Positions 43,158-52,550 of a stretch of 64,000 bases of DNA are shown one piece after another. Numbering within the stretch: position 1 is the stretch's first letter; the number at the start of each line of letters is the position of its first letter. Origin of the DNA: JAWVFM01 sp963739355 (GTDB taxonomy: Bacteria; Actinomycetota; Thermoleophilia; Solirubrobacterales; 70-9). A model generated the notes under the pieces. The model had not been told where the DNA came from. It saw only the letters and a list, made by a program, of their open reading frames with translations, and made no database searches. The DNA is taken from positions 372,001 to 436,000 of the forward strand of contig CAVUAD010000005.1 in assembly GCA_963739355.1 (NCBI GenBank), in the 5' to 3' direction. Made by a program: the position numbers and the translations under genes.

Positions 43158-44320
43158 ATCCGGACGGGCTCAGTCGCGCCCGAACGGGGATCGATGAGGA
43201 TCTTCGCGTGGGCCTCGGGGTCGCCGAGCGCGGTGAAGGCCGCGTCGACGCCGTCGAGGCCCACGGAGCCCGTCACGAGGGGCCGAGGGTCGAGCTTGCC
43301 CTCGCCCAGCATGTGGAGCGTGTCGCGGAACTCCAGCGGGGTGTAGGCGAGGACGAAGCGCAGGTCGATCTCCTTGTTGATCGCCATCGCCGGGGTGAAG
43401 CGGTCCTCGCCGACGCACACGCCAACCACGACCACGCGAGAGAAGAGCGGCGCGCCGTCGATGATGCTCTCGATGACGCCGGGAACCCCCACGCACTCGA
43501 AGATCACGGGGTGCTTGGGCCCGGCGCCCAGCTTCTCGGCCACCCGCCAGGTGTGCCACCAGCTCACCGGCAGCTTCTCCAGCCGCTCTCGTGTGTCGAC
43601 GGCGAGGTCGAGCGCCTCGGTGGCGCCGTGCAGGTGGCGCTCGTCGCGCGAGGCCTCGTAGGGCGACTCGACCGCGGGGTCGACGACCAGGTCGGCGCCG
43701 CAGGCCTGTGCCATCGCGCGCCTGCCCGCGGAGAAGTCGGCGGCGACGACGCGCCGCACCCCCTTCGCCTTCAGGCAGAGGATCACGCCCAGGCCGACGG
43801 GGCCGCAGCCGATGACGATGGCGAGGTCGCGCTTGCCGATTTCGCCGCGACGCACGGCGTGCCACGCCACGGCCATCGGCTCGGTCAGCGCGGCGATGTC
43901 GGTGGGAAGGCCGTTGGGAACCGGCAGCATCAGCGACTCCTGGACGAGGGTCTGCTCGGCATAGCCGCCGGGCGCGTGGATCGAGAGGCCCGTGGTGTCG
44001 ATGCCGTGCGGGTTGCGCAGGAGCGGCAATGCCACCACCGGCGAGCCCGAAGGAAGGCCGGCGGAGCATCCCGGGCCGTACTCGGCGACCCGCCCGGAGA
44101 ACTCGTGGCCGAAGACGATGGGCTGATCGGAGTGGCCGAAGCGGTCGTAGCCCAGCTTCTCCGTCATCTCCGCCCACTCGTCGATGCCCCTGCGGGCGTG
44201 CAGGTCCGAGCCGCAGATGCCGCAGCGCTCGACCTCGATGCGAACCTGCCCGGCGGTGGGGGTCGGCTCCTCGCCGTCGACGACCTCGAGGACGGCGTGG
44301 GTGCAGGTGACCTGGCGCAT
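43154..44320 (-). CDS. medium-chain zinc-type alcohol dehydrogenase without the structural-zinc cysteines
   Basis: A 388-residue MDR dehydrogenase. The catalytic zinc site is in GICGSDLHARRG and GHEFSGRV (Cys, His, Glu); the cofactor motif VIGCGPVGLG is in the Rossmann domain. Where most zinc alcohol dehydrogenases have the four-Cys structural-zinc loop, this protein reads RNPHGIDTTG, so that lobe is missing. Residues about 225-270 form an insertion with a long helix. The substrate is unknown. TAGGCT sits 6 nt before the ATG. Confidence 0.88.
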   Translation of the reverse strand: MRQVTCTHAVLEVVDGEEPTPTAGQVRIEVERCGICGSDLHARRGIDEWAEMTEKLGYDRFGHSDQPIVFGHEFSGRVAEYGPGCSAGLPSGSPVVALPLLRNPHGIDTTGLSIHAPGGYAEQTLVQESLMLPVPNGLPTDIAALTEPMAVAWHAVRRGEIGKRDLAIVIGCGPVGLGVILCLKAKGVRRVVAADFSAGRRAMAQACGADLVVDPAVESPYEASRDERHLHGATEALDLAVDTRERLEKLPVSWWHTWRVAEKLGAGPKHPVIFECVGVPGVIESIIDGAPLFSRVVVVGVCVGEDRFTPAMAINKEIDLRFVLAYTPLEFRDTLHMLGEGKLDPRPLVTGSVGLDGVDAAFTALGDPEAHAKILIDPRSGATEPVRI

Positions 44321-44326
44321 CCGCCC

Positions 44327-44332
44327 AGCCTA
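44327..44332 (-). promoter_or_regulatory. -10 box of a probably leaderless transcript
   Basis: On the minus strand TAGGCT ends 6 nt before the ATG at 44320. Confidence 0.45.
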
Positions 44333-44395
44333 GACCTCGCGGCCTCGACGGCGCGATCGATCGGCCATGCGTTCGGGGGCGTTAGTCGGCCGGGG

Positions 44396-46009
44396 TCAGC
44401 GCCGACTGCGGCACCACGGGTTGTCCGGCACTCCGCGGCACGGGTTCGGCATGGTGTCGAGCTTGCCCGTCGGCAGCCGATGCATGATCACCTTCGTGCC
44501 CCGCGGATAGTGGTCGGTCGGCGCGCAGAGCGTGACGTCGACCTCCGAATCGCACGCGGCCTCGGTCAGCAGGGCGAGGTTGTTGTTCGCCGTGCCGGTC
44601 TGCCCGCAGTCCGTGTTGGTCTGCTGGGCCGTCGGCGGTGAGGTGCCGTCGGGCGTGGTGTTGCCGCGGTAGCAGTTGATGGCCTTGCCGTCGATCAGCG
44701 TCAGCTCGCCGATATCGCCGTTCGTGGGGTTGCCATAGAACCCGTTGTCCTTGAACTTGTTGTGGAAGAGCTGGTTCCCCCAGTCGTCGAAGGTGCAGGT
44801 GAAGCCGAAGCCCGAGAGGATCGTGTCGGAGGTGCCGCCCTGGCAGTGCTCGCCCGGGGGCGGGGTCTCGTCGTCGGGGTAGGGCACCAGCAGCACTCCC
44901 CAGGCGCCGTTGTGGACGAAGCGGTTGTGCATGACCGTGTCGAAGCGCCCTCCCGAGATCGACATCCCTGTGCCCACGGGCCCGGCGCTCGCGGCGCCGC
45001 GGCCGGGCACCTGCGGGTTGTTGTTGTCGTGCACGTAGTTGTGGATGAAGACCCAGCACGAGACGGTGTGGGTGATGGGGCTCTTCTTCCCCTTGCGGCA
45101 ATGCCCGTTCTGGGGCGAGGGCCAGTCGTCGTTGTTCTGGCTGTTGGTCGAGAAGCCGTCCTTGTTGCGGTCGAACTCGGAGTTCTTGATGACGAGCTTG
45201 CCGCCGGAGTTCGTCCCCGAGTAGCCCAGCGCCGAGTACTCGGACCAGTCGTGGTTCATCGTCTGGTTGCAGACCCGCCGGCAGCCCCCGATGTAGTAGT
45301 TGGAGTCGTCGAAGTTCGAGGCGTAGTCGTGCGCCCAGATCCCCGGCCCACGCGCGTTGCTGGTGAACAGGCCGTAGCCGGCCGCCGTGTCGGTGCCGCG
45401 GTAGAAGGTGGAGGTCGCGTTCAGGTAGTTGCCCCCGAACCGATGGAGGCGGATCTTGCCGCTGCCGTCGCCGCCGTTCCACCAGATCTCGTTGCCGGAG
45501 TTGCCCGAGCCCGTTAGGAAGTTGCAGGCCGTCAGGTTCTCGATCGAGACGCCGTCGGCCTTCCAGACGACGAGGCCGTTGCGGCCGAGCGGCGCCGCCG
45601 CGCCCTTCGCCTTGTCGCCGAAGTCCTGGTCCGACTTCTTCGAGCTGCAGTTCGGCGAACCGGGCCTGGTGCCGTCGACGACCACTTTGTTGCGGTTCAT
45701 GCCGCGCAGGTGCAGGTGGTCCTTCTTGATGAGGACGCCGCTGGGCGGGACGTCGCCCTTGGGCCGGTTCAGGTGATCATTGCGCTCGTGGTAGTCGCCG
45801 GGCCCGATGAGGATCCAGTCGCCGGGCCTGGCGTGGTCGACCGCCGACTGGATGGTCTTGAACTGGCCGCTGACGCCGTGGTAGGCGCCGACACGGAGAA
45901 CCCGGTGATGGCCCAGCGCCGGGGCGGCCGCCGCCATGGCGGCGATGACGCCGAGCAGCACGATGAGCAGGGGGGCAGAGCGGAACCTGCGTCGCGATCC
46001 GAGTTCCAT
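44396..46009 (-). CDS. exported right-handed beta-helix (pectate-lyase-like) protein
   Basis: A 537-residue secreted protein. The signal peptide (LLIVLLGVIAAMAAAAPALG) is followed by a parallel beta-helix: GQFKTIQSAVDHARPGDWI, then LIGPGDYHER at the start is the typical N-cap of right-handed beta-helix proteins, and NLTACNF, FGGNYLNATS, HDYASNFDDSN, NSEFDRNKDGF, HNYVHDNNNP and HNRFVHNGAWGV are successive coils. The C-terminus has a small Cys-rich cap (NPCRGVPDNPWC). It may bind or cut an acidic polysaccharide; no catalytic residues can be assigned. ATG 46009 is preferred to the GTG at 46018. Confidence 0.83.
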   Translation of the reverse strand: MELGSRRRFRSAPLLIVLLGVIAAMAAAAPALGHHRVLRVGAYHGVSGQFKTIQSAVDHARPGDWILIGPGDYHERNDHLNRPKGDVPPSGVLIKKDHLHLRGMNRNKVVVDGTRPGSPNCSSKKSDQDFGDKAKGAAAPLGRNGLVVWKADGVSIENLTACNFLTGSGNSGNEIWWNGGDGSGKIRLHRFGGNYLNATSTFYRGTDTAAGYGLFTSNARGPGIWAHDYASNFDDSNYYIGGCRRVCNQTMNHDWSEYSALGYSGTNSGGKLVIKNSEFDRNKDGFSTNSQNNDDWPSPQNGHCRKGKKSPITHTVSCWVFIHNYVHDNNNPQVPGRGAASAGPVGTGMSISGGRFDTVMHNRFVHNGAWGVLLVPYPDDETPPPGEHCQGGTSDTILSGFGFTCTFDDWGNQLFHNKFKDNGFYGNPTNGDIGELTLIDGKAINCYRGNTTPDGTSPPTAQQTNTDCGQTGTANNNLALLTEAACDSEVDVTLCAPTDHYPRGTKVIMHRLPTGKLDTMPNPCRGVPDNPWCRSRR

Positions 46010-46115
46010 ATCCAGCACCTGTCCGTTTCGTTTTCGGAGGACTGGACGAGACTCTCGTGAGCCTATCCCTCTCGAGCGCTCGGCGCCACCCCCGCGCCGC
46101 CATGGGTGAGGTCGC

Positions 46116-46643
46116 CTATGAGACCTGGTGCGCGGTTCCGTGGCGATGCGCGCGCGAGCCGACGCTGCGCCCCTGGGCGACGGCGATCAGGCCGCCGGCG
46201 ACGCCTGAGGCGAGGGCGGCGATGCCCCAGCCCACTCCGGACATGTCGATGCCGAGGGCCGAGTCGAGCGACCACGAGCCCGCGCCCGAGGCGGCCAGGG
46301 CGAAGGCGACGGCGACGAGCACGACGTTGTACTCGTACCCGCTCTGCGTGACCCACGGGCCGTTCTTGGCGTGGACCGTGACGATCGCGGCCGTCATGAC
46401 GGCGATGATCGCGACGGCGGCAAGGGGAGTGAACAGGCCCAGAGCCAGCAGCACCCCGCCGCCGAGCTCCATGGCGCCCGCCGCGCGGGCGTGCAGCCAG
46501 CCGGGCCGCAGGCCCATGTTGTGGAAGTTCTCCGCGGTGCCGGCGAGGCCGCCGCCGCCGAAGTATCCAAACAGCTTTTGCGCACCGTGCCCGGCGAAGA
46601 GGGTCCCTACCACCAGCCGGAGCGCGAGGAATGCGATGTCCAT
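46116..46643 (-). CDS. DoxX-family membrane protein
   Basis: A 175-residue four-TM protein with the family motif LRLVVGTLFAGHGAQKLFGY at the N-terminus, then AGAMELGGGVLLALGLFTPL and two further TM segments. DoxX proteins are linked to quinone or thiosulfate oxidation and to superoxide-related membrane complexes in mycobacteria, but most are uncharacterised. The 3' end lies 48 bp after the MMPL stop on the same strand, so it may be co-transcribed with it. Confidence 0.88.
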   Translation of the reverse strand: MDIAFLALRLVVGTLFAGHGAQKLFGYFGGGGLAGTAENFHNMGLRPGWLHARAAGAMELGGGVLLALGLFTPLAAVAIIAVMTAAIVTVHAKNGPWVTQSGYEYNVVLVAVAFALAASGAGSWSLDSALGIDMSGVGWGIAALASGVAGGLIAVAQGRSVGSRAHRHGTAHQVS

Positions 46644-46691
46644 GACCCCTGACTACCCGCTGCGTCGGCCCGGAAAACGGACCGCGGCCCG

Positions 46692-48935
46692 CTAGGCCCC
46701 GCCCACCGTCGATGCGTCGGCCGCGGGGGCTTCGCGCCGGCGCTCGCGCTCGCTCTCGCCGAGGTTCTCGTTGCCGCGCTCGAAGATGGTCACCAGCGCG
46801 GGGATGAGGAGGGGGCGGGCGATGAACGCGTCGAGGAGCAGCCCGACGGCCATGGCGAAGGCGATCTCGCGAAAGGCGAGGATGGGGATGATCGCCGTGG
46901 CCGCGAACGAGAGGGCGAGGATGACCCCCGCCACCGCGATCGCCCTGGCGGCCCGCGAGCCGGCCGAGCGCACGGCCGATCGCAGCTCGCGCCGTCGGGC
47001 CTCGAGCCAGATCCTGCCGATGAGGAAGACGTTGTAGTCGGAGCCCAGCGCCACCAAGAGGATCGCCGTCGCGACGGGGACGAAGAAGGCGATCTCGCCG
47101 TAGCCCAGGAGATCCTGGAAGAGGTAGACGGTGATGCCCTGCGCCGCGGCGACCACCAGGCAACTGGCCGCCACCAGGTAGAGCGGGGCGCCCAGCGTGC
47201 GCAGGAGGGCCCACACGAGGATGAGCAGGATCAGCAGCGCCACGGGGGCCACCCGCAGCAGCGCCTGCGCGGTGTCGGTGGTCAGCTCCTGGGTGATCGC
47301 CGTGTCGCCGGCGAACCCGACCTTCGCGTTCGGGATGCCCGCGGCGGCCAGCATCGACGGCATGTGCGACTGGATCCACGACAGCGAGTCGGCCGCGTTG
47401 GCCCCCTCCGGGTCGGAGTCGAACATCAGCAGAAAGCGCCCCGCGCTGCCGTCCTTGGAGACCACGACTCCGTATGGGTGCTCGACGGGCTGGTCGGCGG
47501 GCCCGACCACGGCGGATACCCCGGGCGCGGTGCGCAGGCGGCTCTCGAGCGCGGCCAGCGCGTCGCGACGGGAGGCGATGTCGTTGCCGCGGACGACGAC
47601 CATGGTGGGGCCGAGGACCCCCGGGCTGAACGCCGCCGAGGCGCGTTCGAAGCCCTGGCGCTCCTGCGTCGAGGCGGGCAGGCCCTGCATCACCGGGTCG
47701 CCGAGGCGCAGGTTGCGCAGGCCGCTCGCCCCCGCCAGCAGGATCAGGATGCAGAACATGGCGATCGCCGCCGGGAAGCGGGCGGCCGCCCGCACCGCGA
47801 GCGACTCGCGCGCGCTGTGCGGGGCCTCGTCGCCGGCCCGGGTCCCGCGCCCGGGCTTGAGCAGCAGCGGGCCCATGCCGGCCAGCGCCGCCGGGACGAC
47901 GGTGAGCGCGACGGCCACTCCGACGATGACCGAGACGGTGAGGCCCGGCCCGAAGACCTCCAGGAACTTCATGCCGGAGAGCATCAGGGTCAGCGTCGCC
48001 CCGGCAATCATCAGCCCGGCGGTGAGCACGACCGGAAGGAGCTCCGCGGTGACGGCCTGCGCGGCCTCCCGGGACGGCACGCCCTGTTCCAGCCGTGCTC
48101 GAAACCCGGAGGAGAAGAACACGACGTAGTCGGTGAGCACGCCGAAGAGGAGGGCGACCATGACCGGCTCGACCTCCTGGGGCACGGAGAAGTGGCGGGT
48201 CTGTCCCAGCCAGCCCAGGACGTGGCCGGAGATCAGGTAGGCGATGCCGACGGTTGCCAGGCCGAGCAGCGGAATGCCCGGCGCCCGGAAGTAGAACCCC
48301 AGGATCCCGACCACCAGCAGCAATGTCGCCAGCTCCACCCAGGTGAGGTTGTCCTCGGCGATCGTCGCGTCGTGGTAACGGGCCGGAACGGGCCCGGTCA
48401 CGTCGACGGTGCCGATCCCAGCCCGCTTCGACAGGGTGCTGGAGAAGGCTTCGGCGACCTTGGTCTGGCCGCCCTCCGGGAGGCTCGGGCGGATAAAGAG
48501 ATAGATCGCCATGGTGCGTGGGGCGTTGCCGGCGGAGAGCCGGTCGACGTTCACCAGCGGCAGCGCGCCGAGGAGGTTCGGGGCGCCCCGGTCCCTGCCC
48601 TCGTCGATCTTCGTCACCAGGTCGACTGCCCTGGAGACCTGGCGTGGGCTCAGGCCGCCCGGCTCGCTCGCAACGACGGTCGTGCGGCTGAGGAGGGGCA
48701 GGCCGAAGGTCTGGTTCGCCTGCCGCTCGACGGAGAGGGCCGCCGAGTCATTCGGGACGAGGTCGCCGATCGAGCCCGAGCCGGCGTCGAAGATCGAGGG
48801 CAGCCTGGTCGCCGCCAGGACCGCGAGCACGACCCAGGCAGGAAGGATCAGGTAGCGCAGGAACACGATCCCGCGCGCCACCGCGCTCCACACGCGCCCG
48901 GTCCCGGGCGTTCCCTCGCCCGCCCTCTCTCTCAT
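46692..48935 (-). CDS. MMPL/RND-family membrane transporter
   Basis: A 747-residue transporter with about twelve TM segments in two homologous halves. The first TM (IVFLRYLILPAWVVLAVLAA) is followed by a large periplasmic loop with QANQTFGLPLLSRTTVVAS, then TMs 2-6. The second half repeats this, with the conserved LGSDYNVFLIGRIWLEARRR signature of MMPL proteins. MMPL transporters in actinobacteria export lipids or siderophores by proton motive force. Several acidic residues of the second half (SDY) are retained. The DoxX gene follows on the same strand. Confidence 0.92.
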   Translation of the reverse strand: MRERAGEGTPGTGRVWSAVARGIVFLRYLILPAWVVLAVLAATRLPSIFDAGSGSIGDLVPNDSAALSVERQANQTFGLPLLSRTTVVASEPGGLSPRQVSRAVDLVTKIDEGRDRGAPNLLGALPLVNVDRLSAGNAPRTMAIYLFIRPSLPEGGQTKVAEAFSSTLSKRAGIGTVDVTGPVPARYHDATIAEDNLTWVELATLLLVVGILGFYFRAPGIPLLGLATVGIAYLISGHVLGWLGQTRHFSVPQEVEPVMVALLFGVLTDYVVFFSSGFRARLEQGVPSREAAQAVTAELLPVVLTAGLMIAGATLTLMLSGMKFLEVFGPGLTVSVIVGVAVALTVVPAALAGMGPLLLKPGRGTRAGDEAPHSARESLAVRAAARFPAAIAMFCILILLAGASGLRNLRLGDPVMQGLPASTQERQGFERASAAFSPGVLGPTMVVVRGNDIASRRDALAALESRLRTAPGVSAVVGPADQPVEHPYGVVVSKDGSAGRFLLMFDSDPEGANAADSLSWIQSHMPSMLAAAGIPNAKVGFAGDTAITQELTTDTAQALLRVAPVALLILLILVWALLRTLGAPLYLVAASCLVVAAAQGITVYLFQDLLGYGEIAFFVPVATAILLVALGSDYNVFLIGRIWLEARRRELRSAVRSAGSRAARAIAVAGVILALSFAATAIIPILAFREIAFAMAVGLLLDAFIARPLLIPALVTIFERGNENLGESERERRREAPAADASTVGGA

Positions 48936-49031
48936 GCGGGCGGGGTACCCGTTTTCGCCTCGCTCTAGCTTCCGCTCGGTGGACGGCGTAAGCTCCCCGG
49001 CGAGCGCCGATGGATTGGCGCTCGGGACCGC

Positions 49032-50543
49032 ATGATGCGCACCTCACGCAGGATCATCACCGCCGTTTGCGTAGCCGCCTGCGCGGCGGTCGCAGGCGTC
49101 TCCGCCGCCGGGGCCGGCGCGACCACGCCGGACTACGACAACGGGCTGGCGCTCGGCACGGCGGCCTACCAGTACGGGATCCCGCTGCTCGACACCCAGC
49201 GCATCTTCAGGAGCTCCACCAGTGTGAACGTCCCGGATGGCCTCGGGCACGGCCGGCCGAACGAGTTCTCGAACGTGCGCAGGCTGGCCAACGCGAACGA
49301 GCACACGGTCGTCGCCCCGAACAACGACACGCTCTACTCGATGGCCTGGCTGGACCTGCGCAAGCAGCCGCAGGTCCTGCACGCGCCCCCGATCAAGGGG
49401 CGCTTCTGGGAGTTCGAGCTCGTCGACCCGTGGACCAACAACTTCTTCAACGTCAGCACCGCTCACAAGCCGCTTGGGCCGGGAGACATCCGGGTCACCG
49501 GCGGTGGCGACTGGGCCGTGACCGGCCCCGGCTTCCACGGCAAGCTGCCGAAGGGCGTGACCCGCGTGCGCTCGCCCTATGACCGCGTGTGGGTGATCGG
49601 GCGCACCTACGTCCGCGACAAGTCGGACCTCAGGCCGGTGCACGCGATCCAGAACCGCTACTCGATCACGCCGCTGTCGAAGCTCGGCAAGGGCTGGCAC
49701 CGGCGCCCGCCGCGCCATCCCGACACGACGGCTTCCGAGGCGACGATCCCGGGCACGCAGGCCGGCGACGATCCCCTCGACTTCTACGCGGCGCTGGGGC
49801 GCCAGATGCAGAAGTTCCCGCCGCCCGCCCGCGACGACCCGATCCTCGCGCAGCTCGCGCCCGTCGGAATCGGGCCCGGGCTCGACCCGCGCGACGCGAA
49901 CCTCTCGGCCGACACCCTTCAGGGCCTCAGCGACGCCGTCGGCCAGGGGCCGGCGAACGTGCAGGCCTCGCTGGTGTCGCTCTACTTCTCCGGGAGCGCG
50001 ATCCACGACGGCTACCTCGTCGGCGACCTCGGCAACTGGGGCACCGACTACGAGCTCCGCGCGGTCGGCGACAAGGCGGGAGTGGGGGGTCAGCGGGCAA
50101 ACGTCGCCGTCTACCCGTTCACCTTCGCCGACGACCACTTCGGGCTGCTCACCGGCTCGAACCGCTACGTGCTGCACATCCCGAAGTCGAGCCTCCCCGT
50201 CCCGGTGAAGGCCTTCTGGTCGCTGACCCTCTACAACGGCCACGGGTTCTTCGTTCGCAACCCGCTGAACCGCTACGTCCTGAACGACCGCTCGAATCTG
50301 AGGCGCAATCCGGACGGGTCGATCGACCTCTACGTCCAGCACGACGAGCCGGCGAGCAAGGCCCAGCAGCGCAACTGGCTGCCGTCGCCGCCGCCGGGCT
50401 CGCACTTCAGGCTGATCTGGAGGTTGTACGACCTCGCCGGGGCGCGCAAGGGCGTGCTCGACGGCAGCGGCTGGCAGCCGCCGAAGGTCCAGCTGTGCGA
50501 CGGCACCGGCCACGCCGGCGACGGCACCCCCTGCGCGTCCTAA
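49032..50543 (+). CDS. exported DUF1254/DUF1214 protein
   Basis: A 503-residue secreted protein. The signal peptide ends near ATTPDYDNG. Residues about 35-165 match DUF1254 (VVAPNNDTLYSMAWLDLRKQ, FWEFELVDPWTNNF), and residues about 370-480 match DUF1214 (FWSLTLYNGHGFFVRN, NPDGSIDLYVQHDEP). These domains occur together in widespread bacterial proteins of unknown biochemical function. No catalytic triad is recognisable. It is divergent from the MMPL gene. Confidence 0.88.
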   Translation: MMRTSRRIITAVCVAACAAVAGVSAAGAGATTPDYDNGLALGTAAYQYGIPLLDTQRIFRSSTSVNVPDGLGHGRPNEFSNVRRLANANEHTVVAPNNDTLYSMAWLDLRKQPQVLHAPPIKGRFWEFELVDPWTNNFFNVSTAHKPLGPGDIRVTGGGDWAVTGPGFHGKLPKGVTRVRSPYDRVWVIGRTYVRDKSDLRPVHAIQNRYSITPLSKLGKGWHRRPPRHPDTTASEATIPGTQAGDDPLDFYAALGRQMQKFPPPARDDPILAQLAPVGIGPGLDPRDANLSADTLQGLSDAVGQGPANVQASLVSLYFSGSAIHDGYLVGDLGNWGTDYELRAVGDKAGVGGQRANVAVYPFTFADDHFGLLTGSNRYVLHIPKSSLPVPVKAFWSLTLYNGHGFFVRNPLNRYVLNDRSNLRRNPDGSIDLYVQHDEPASKAQQRNWLPSPPPGSHFRLIWRLYDLAGARKGVLDGSGWQPPKVQLCDGTGHAGDGTPCAS

Positions 50544-50600
50544 GCGTTTCCTTCTGAGAACCTGAGGCCGCCGTTATGGGCGATTCCCAATATCGCGGGA

Positions 50601-51186
50601 ATGCGCGGTGGAACCACCGGGAACTCACGCCTGACAGCCATGGTCGGGGTCGTGCTCCTCGCCGCCCTCGCGGCCGAGGGACTCACGATCCTCTCGGTCG
50701 GGTCGCTCCTGGCCGAGCACATCTTCATCGGTGTCCTGCTCATCCCCCCGGTCGCTCTCAAGCTGGCGAGCACCGGCTATCGCTTCGCGCCGCTACTACG
50801 CCGGGGTCCCGTCCTACCGGGAGAAGGGCCCGCCTGCCGCCTGGCTGCGCGCAACGGCGCCGTTCTCCGTGCTGCTCACGGTGTTGGTCCTGGCCAGCGG
50901 CGTGGCGCTTCTGCTTCACGGGCCGGACACGGGGCGGCTGCTGCTTCTGCACAAGGCGAGCTTCATCGCGTGGCTCGCGTTCATGTCGCTGCACGTGCTC
51001 GGGCACATCCTCGAGGTCCCCCGGGAGGCTGCGGCCGACTGGCGTCGCGAGGCGCCGGCTGCGCGGGTGGCGGGCTCGTCGGCCCGGATCGCGCTGGTGT
51101 GCGGCTCGTTGGTGACCGGGGTCGCACTCGCCGTGGCATCGCTCTCGCTCGCCGGCTCCTGGCTGCACTTCCATGGCCCTTCGTAA
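50601..51186 (+). pseudogene. cytochrome-b-like four-TM membrane protein gene with a frameshift
   Basis: The first frame (from ATG 50601) reads VVLLAALAAEGLTILSVGSL then LAEHIFIGVLLIPPVALKLA and STGYRF. The second (to 51186) continues RYYAGVPSYREKGPPAAWLR, then FSVLLTVLVLASGVALLLHG, LHKASFIAWLAFMSLHVLGH and a last TM. Together they form one four-TM protein of about 195 residues with paired His in the membrane (AEH and HKASFIAWLAFMSLHVLGH), as in b-type cytochromes. One extra base near 50788-50791 separates them. It leads the electron-transfer operon. It could be intact if the indel is an assembly error. Confidence 0.65.
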
Positions 51187-51242
51187 GCGCATTCTCATCC
51201 ACGGCATACGGCGTTCTTAGGGTGCGCGCCGAATATGGAGAC

Positions 51243-51626
51243 ATGAACCGCGAGCAGGCACCGCAGGGCGATTCGCGCGACGCCGGGCTCTGGCGCCTGT
51301 CTCGGCTTCGCCGGGGCATCGCCGTGACCGGCCTGGCACTCGTGGGCGGGTTCTCCGCCTTCGTCGCGCAGGCAAAGCCCGGCAAGTCGAGCGGCTCGGC
51401 CGCGCCGTCGGCCCCCTCCACCTCCACGGCCTCGGGAGGCGGGTCCTCCTCCGCCTCCTCCGGCGGAAACTTCGCCCAGGAGCCACTTCGCGCGCAATCC
51501 GGCAGCTCGGGCTCCACCAGCTCGGATCCCGCGCCGACGGTGGCGCCCCCCGCGCAGGCGCCCACCCAGGCGCCTGCGCCGGCCCCGGTCCCCGCCGCCC
51601 CCGCGGTGGTCTCCGGAGGCTCCTGA
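51243..51626 (+). CDS. membrane-anchored Ser/Pro-rich small protein
   Basis: A 127-residue protein. A positively charged start (WRLSRLRRG) precedes one hydrophobic segment (IAVTGLALVGGFSAFVA, residues about 24-40), then a Lys/Ser/Gly and Pro/Ala-rich low-complexity tail (APTQAPAPAPVPAAPAVV). It ends with TGA directly followed by the GTG of ApbE, with no spacing. The tail may be a flexible exported linker. Because ApbE needs an exported target and none is obvious, this protein is a candidate partner, but it has no visible flavinylation motif. Confidence 0.6.
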   Translation: MNREQAPQGDSRDAGLWRLSRLRRGIAVTGLALVGGFSAFVAQAKPGKSSGSAAPSAPSTSTASGGGSSSASSGGNFAQEPLRAQSGSSGSTSSDPAPTVAPPAQAPTQAPAPAPVPAAPAVVSGGS

Positions 51627-52550
51627 GTGAGCGCCGGCGCCCACGCGTCGTTTCCGGCGATCGGCACGAGCGCGGAGGTCCATGTCACCGACGCCGCCGC
51701 GCTGGCCGAGGCGACCGAGATCCTGCGCGCCGAGCTCGGGGCCATCGACACCGCCTGCAGCCGCTTTCGCGACGACTCCGAGATCGCCGCCATCAACCGG
51801 GCGGCCGGAGAGCCGGTGCGCTGCTCGAAGCTGTGCGCCGAGGCCGTGGCAGCGGCCCTCGACGTGGCCGCCGCCACCGGCGGAACCGTCGTTCCCACCG
51901 TCGGGGGCACCCTCCGCGCGCTGGGCTACGACCGCGACTTCGCAGCGATCGGCGAGAGCGCGTCCGCCGTGACCTTTCGCGCGAGGCGGGTTCCGGGCTG
52001 GCAGGCGGTGCGAGTCGACGCCGGACGGCTCACCGTGAGCGTCCCCAAGGGGGTCGAGCTGGACCTCGGCGCAACGGCCAAGGCCCTGTGCGCCGACCGC
52101 GCGGCGACGGCGATCGCCGAGCGCACCGGCTCCGGCGTGCTCGTCAACCTGGGCGGCGACCTCGCCATCGCCGGGGGCGTTCCGCAGGGTGGCTGGCGCG
52201 TGCGGGTCACCCACGATCACGCCGCGGGCGCCGATGCCCCGGGGCAGACCGTCAGCGTCTGCGATGGCGGGCTCGCGACTTCCAGCACCACCGTGCGCCG
52301 CTGGAAGACCGCCTCGGGCGAGGTCCACCACATCGTCGATCCCCGCACAGGCGCCCCGGCCCATGAGGTGTGGCGCACCGTCAGCGTCGCCGCGCGAACG
52401 TGCGTCGACGCCAACGCGGCGAGCACGGCCGCCATCGTGATGGGCGCGGAAGCGCCCGAGTGGCTCGCGGGCCTGGGCGTCCCCGCTCGCCTGGTGGCGC
52501 TCGAGGGCCAAACGGTCGCCGTGGGCGGCTGGCCCGGGGAGGCTGCGTGA
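51627..52550 (+). CDS. apbE: FAD:protein FMN transferase (ApbE)
   Basis: A 307-residue ApbE-family protein. SFPAIGTSAEVHV at the start, CSRFRDDSEIAAINR, VELDLGATAKALCADRAA, VNLGGDLAIAGG and VHHIVDPRTGAP follow the ApbE order; TCVDANAASTAAIVMG is the C-terminal metal site region. It would attach FMN covalently to a Thr of a target protein outside the membrane. No signal peptide is evident, which is atypical. The start GTG abuts the previous stop, and the stop overlaps the next start (GTGA). Confidence 0.9.
   Translation: MSAGAHASFPAIGTSAEVHVTDAAALAEATEILRAELGAIDTACSRFRDDSEIAAINRAAGEPVRCSKLCAEAVAAALDVAAATGGTVVPTVGGTLRALGYDRDFAAIGESASAVTFRARRVPGWQAVRVDAGRLTVSVPKGVELDLGATAKALCADRAATAIAERTGSGVLVNLGGDLAIAGGVPQGGWRVRVTHDHAAGADAPGQTVSVCDGGLATSSTTVRRWKTASGEVHHIVDPRTGAPAHEVWRTVSVAARTCVDANAASTAAIVMGAEAPEWLAGLGVPARLVALEGQTVAVGGWPGEAA

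Noticed and set aside
47364..48968. 534-residue plus-strand frame opposite the MMPL transporter
   Set aside because: Arg/Asp/Glu-rich low-complexity translation typical of antisense frames; the minus frame has the transporter motifs.
50601..51626. One 341-residue protein joining the cytochrome-b-like gene to the Pro-rich protein
   Set aside because: The middle (about residues 70-205) is out-of-frame sequence: the real second half of the cytochrome continues in another frame to 51186, and the Pro-rich protein has its own ATG at 51243.
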